A program made the position numbers and the translations under genes. Source: UBA11612 sp963662375 (GTDB taxonomy: Bacteria > Pseudomonadota > Alphaproteobacteria > Rhodospirillales > Rhodospirillaceae). From it: DNA of 44,170 nucleotides. The notes under the pieces were generated by a model, which was not told the origin of the DNA, searched no databases, and saw only the letters and a program-made list of their open reading frames with translations. Where the stretch lies: the NCBI GenBank assembly GCA_963662375.2, contig CAXXRP010000014.1, positions 1 through 44,170 on the forward strand, given 5' to 3'. Below, piece by piece: positions 43,920-44,170 of this stretch (the first letter of the stretch is position 1; each line of letters starts with the position of its first letter).

Positions 43920-44170
43920 ATGCAGATCATCGATGCGCATCACCATCTGTGGGATATCGACAACCACAACTATCCCCACATGAGGGGCCCGGAATCGATA
44001 CGTATTTGGGGGCCCAATACCAAGCTCAGGAAAAACTACCTTATCTGGGATTTCCTCACGGATATCGAGAATCAGAACGTCGTCAAATCGGTGCACGTGC
44101 AGGCCAACTATGACCACGAGAATCCGGTCGGCGAAACCCGCTGGCTTCAGTCCATCGCGGACGACCCGAG
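43920..44170 (+). CDS. Amidohydrolase (TIM-barrel), cut by window end
   Basis: The first 84 residues are visible, beginning MQIIDAHHHLWDIDNHNYPH. The HHHLWD motif is the metal-binding start of the amidohydrolase_2 family of lactonases and decarboxylases. A GGAGA ribosome binding site lies 11 bp upstream. It is divergent from the TauD operon across about 186 bp and probably belongs to the same catabolic cluster, for example hydrolysing a lactone or decarboxylating an aromatic intermediate. The 3' end is beyond the window. Confidence 0.85.
   Translation, partial: MQIIDAHHHLWDIDNHNYPHMRGPESIRIWGPNTKLRKNYLIWDFLTDIENQNVVKSVHVQANYDHENPVGETRWLQSIADDP

Noticed and set aside
1..44170. CRISPR array or defence system
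   Set aside because: No regularly spaced short repeats were found, and no Cas, restriction-modification or toxin-antitoxin pair is recognisable.

Overview
The window looks like a chromosomal segment of an alphaproteobacterium, probably Rhodospirillales-like. The evidence is a gcrA cell-cycle regulator, a PopZ-type polar organizing protein beside valS, the tolC-pcm pair, and an A-type Fe-S carrier beside dgt and xth. The DNA is GC-rich. It is unusually loaded with insertion sequences and broken genes: five IS families occur in 44 kb, and at least six truncated gene stubs lie between intact housekeeping genes. That fits a genome with many transposons in active decay, possibly host-associated. 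Some of the frameshifts may instead be assembly errors.

Layout. 181-2762 is an IS21-family element whose istA and istB are fused in one frame. 2763-3700 holds short low-GC genes, one truncated and one frameshifted. 3698-4675 is an IS1595-family transposase. 4802-11996 is a periplasmic oxidation module: a triheme cytochrome c, divergent from two tandem operons. Each operon encodes a 2Fe-2S small subunit and a Tat-exported molybdenum hydroxylase large subunit. The two copies are mosaics of nearly identical and diverged blocks. 11997-18530 carries dgt, an erpA-like gene, a secreted HExxH protein, a frameshifted aspartyl protease, xth and an Asp/Glu-racemase-like enzyme. Stubs of a TPP enzyme, an old-yellow-enzyme, an MFS transporter, an IS3 orfA and an ilvD lie among them. 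18534-31419 is core genome: valS, popZ, tolC, pcm, tRNA-Cys, tRNA-Asn, an MBL hydrolase, a D-2-hydroxyacid dehydrogenase, gcrA, an ABC-F ATPase, an SCO protein, a broken YkgJ-type gene and a TerB-like gene.

31496-38200 is a mobile patch. It has an IS6 transposase pseudogene, a 4,5-dihydroxyphthalate decarboxylase-like gene, a second IS21 copy inverted relative to the first and of identical length (2582 bp), and an IS1380 element. 38418-40267 is an M23 peptidase plus bactofilin envelope operon, each gene broken by one missing base. 40374 to the end is a probable catabolic cluster: two SDR dehydrogenases, an RraA-like aldolase, a TauD-type dioxygenase and the start of an amidohydrolase.

How genes work together. 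The small and large Mo-hydroxylase subunits would oxidise a substrate in the periplasm and pass electrons through 2Fe-2S centres to the triheme cytochrome c. The M23 peptidase and bactofilin pair probably remodels peptidoglycan at a cytoskeletal scaffold. TauD, SDR and RraA are translated as one operon facing the divergent amidohydrolase and probably serve one degradation route of unknown substrate.

The most striking patterns are the mosaic tandem Mo-hydroxylase operons, the inverted IS21 pair bracketing 31 kb of core genome, the density of gene stubs, and recurrent one-base frameshifts, mostly in short homopolymers.
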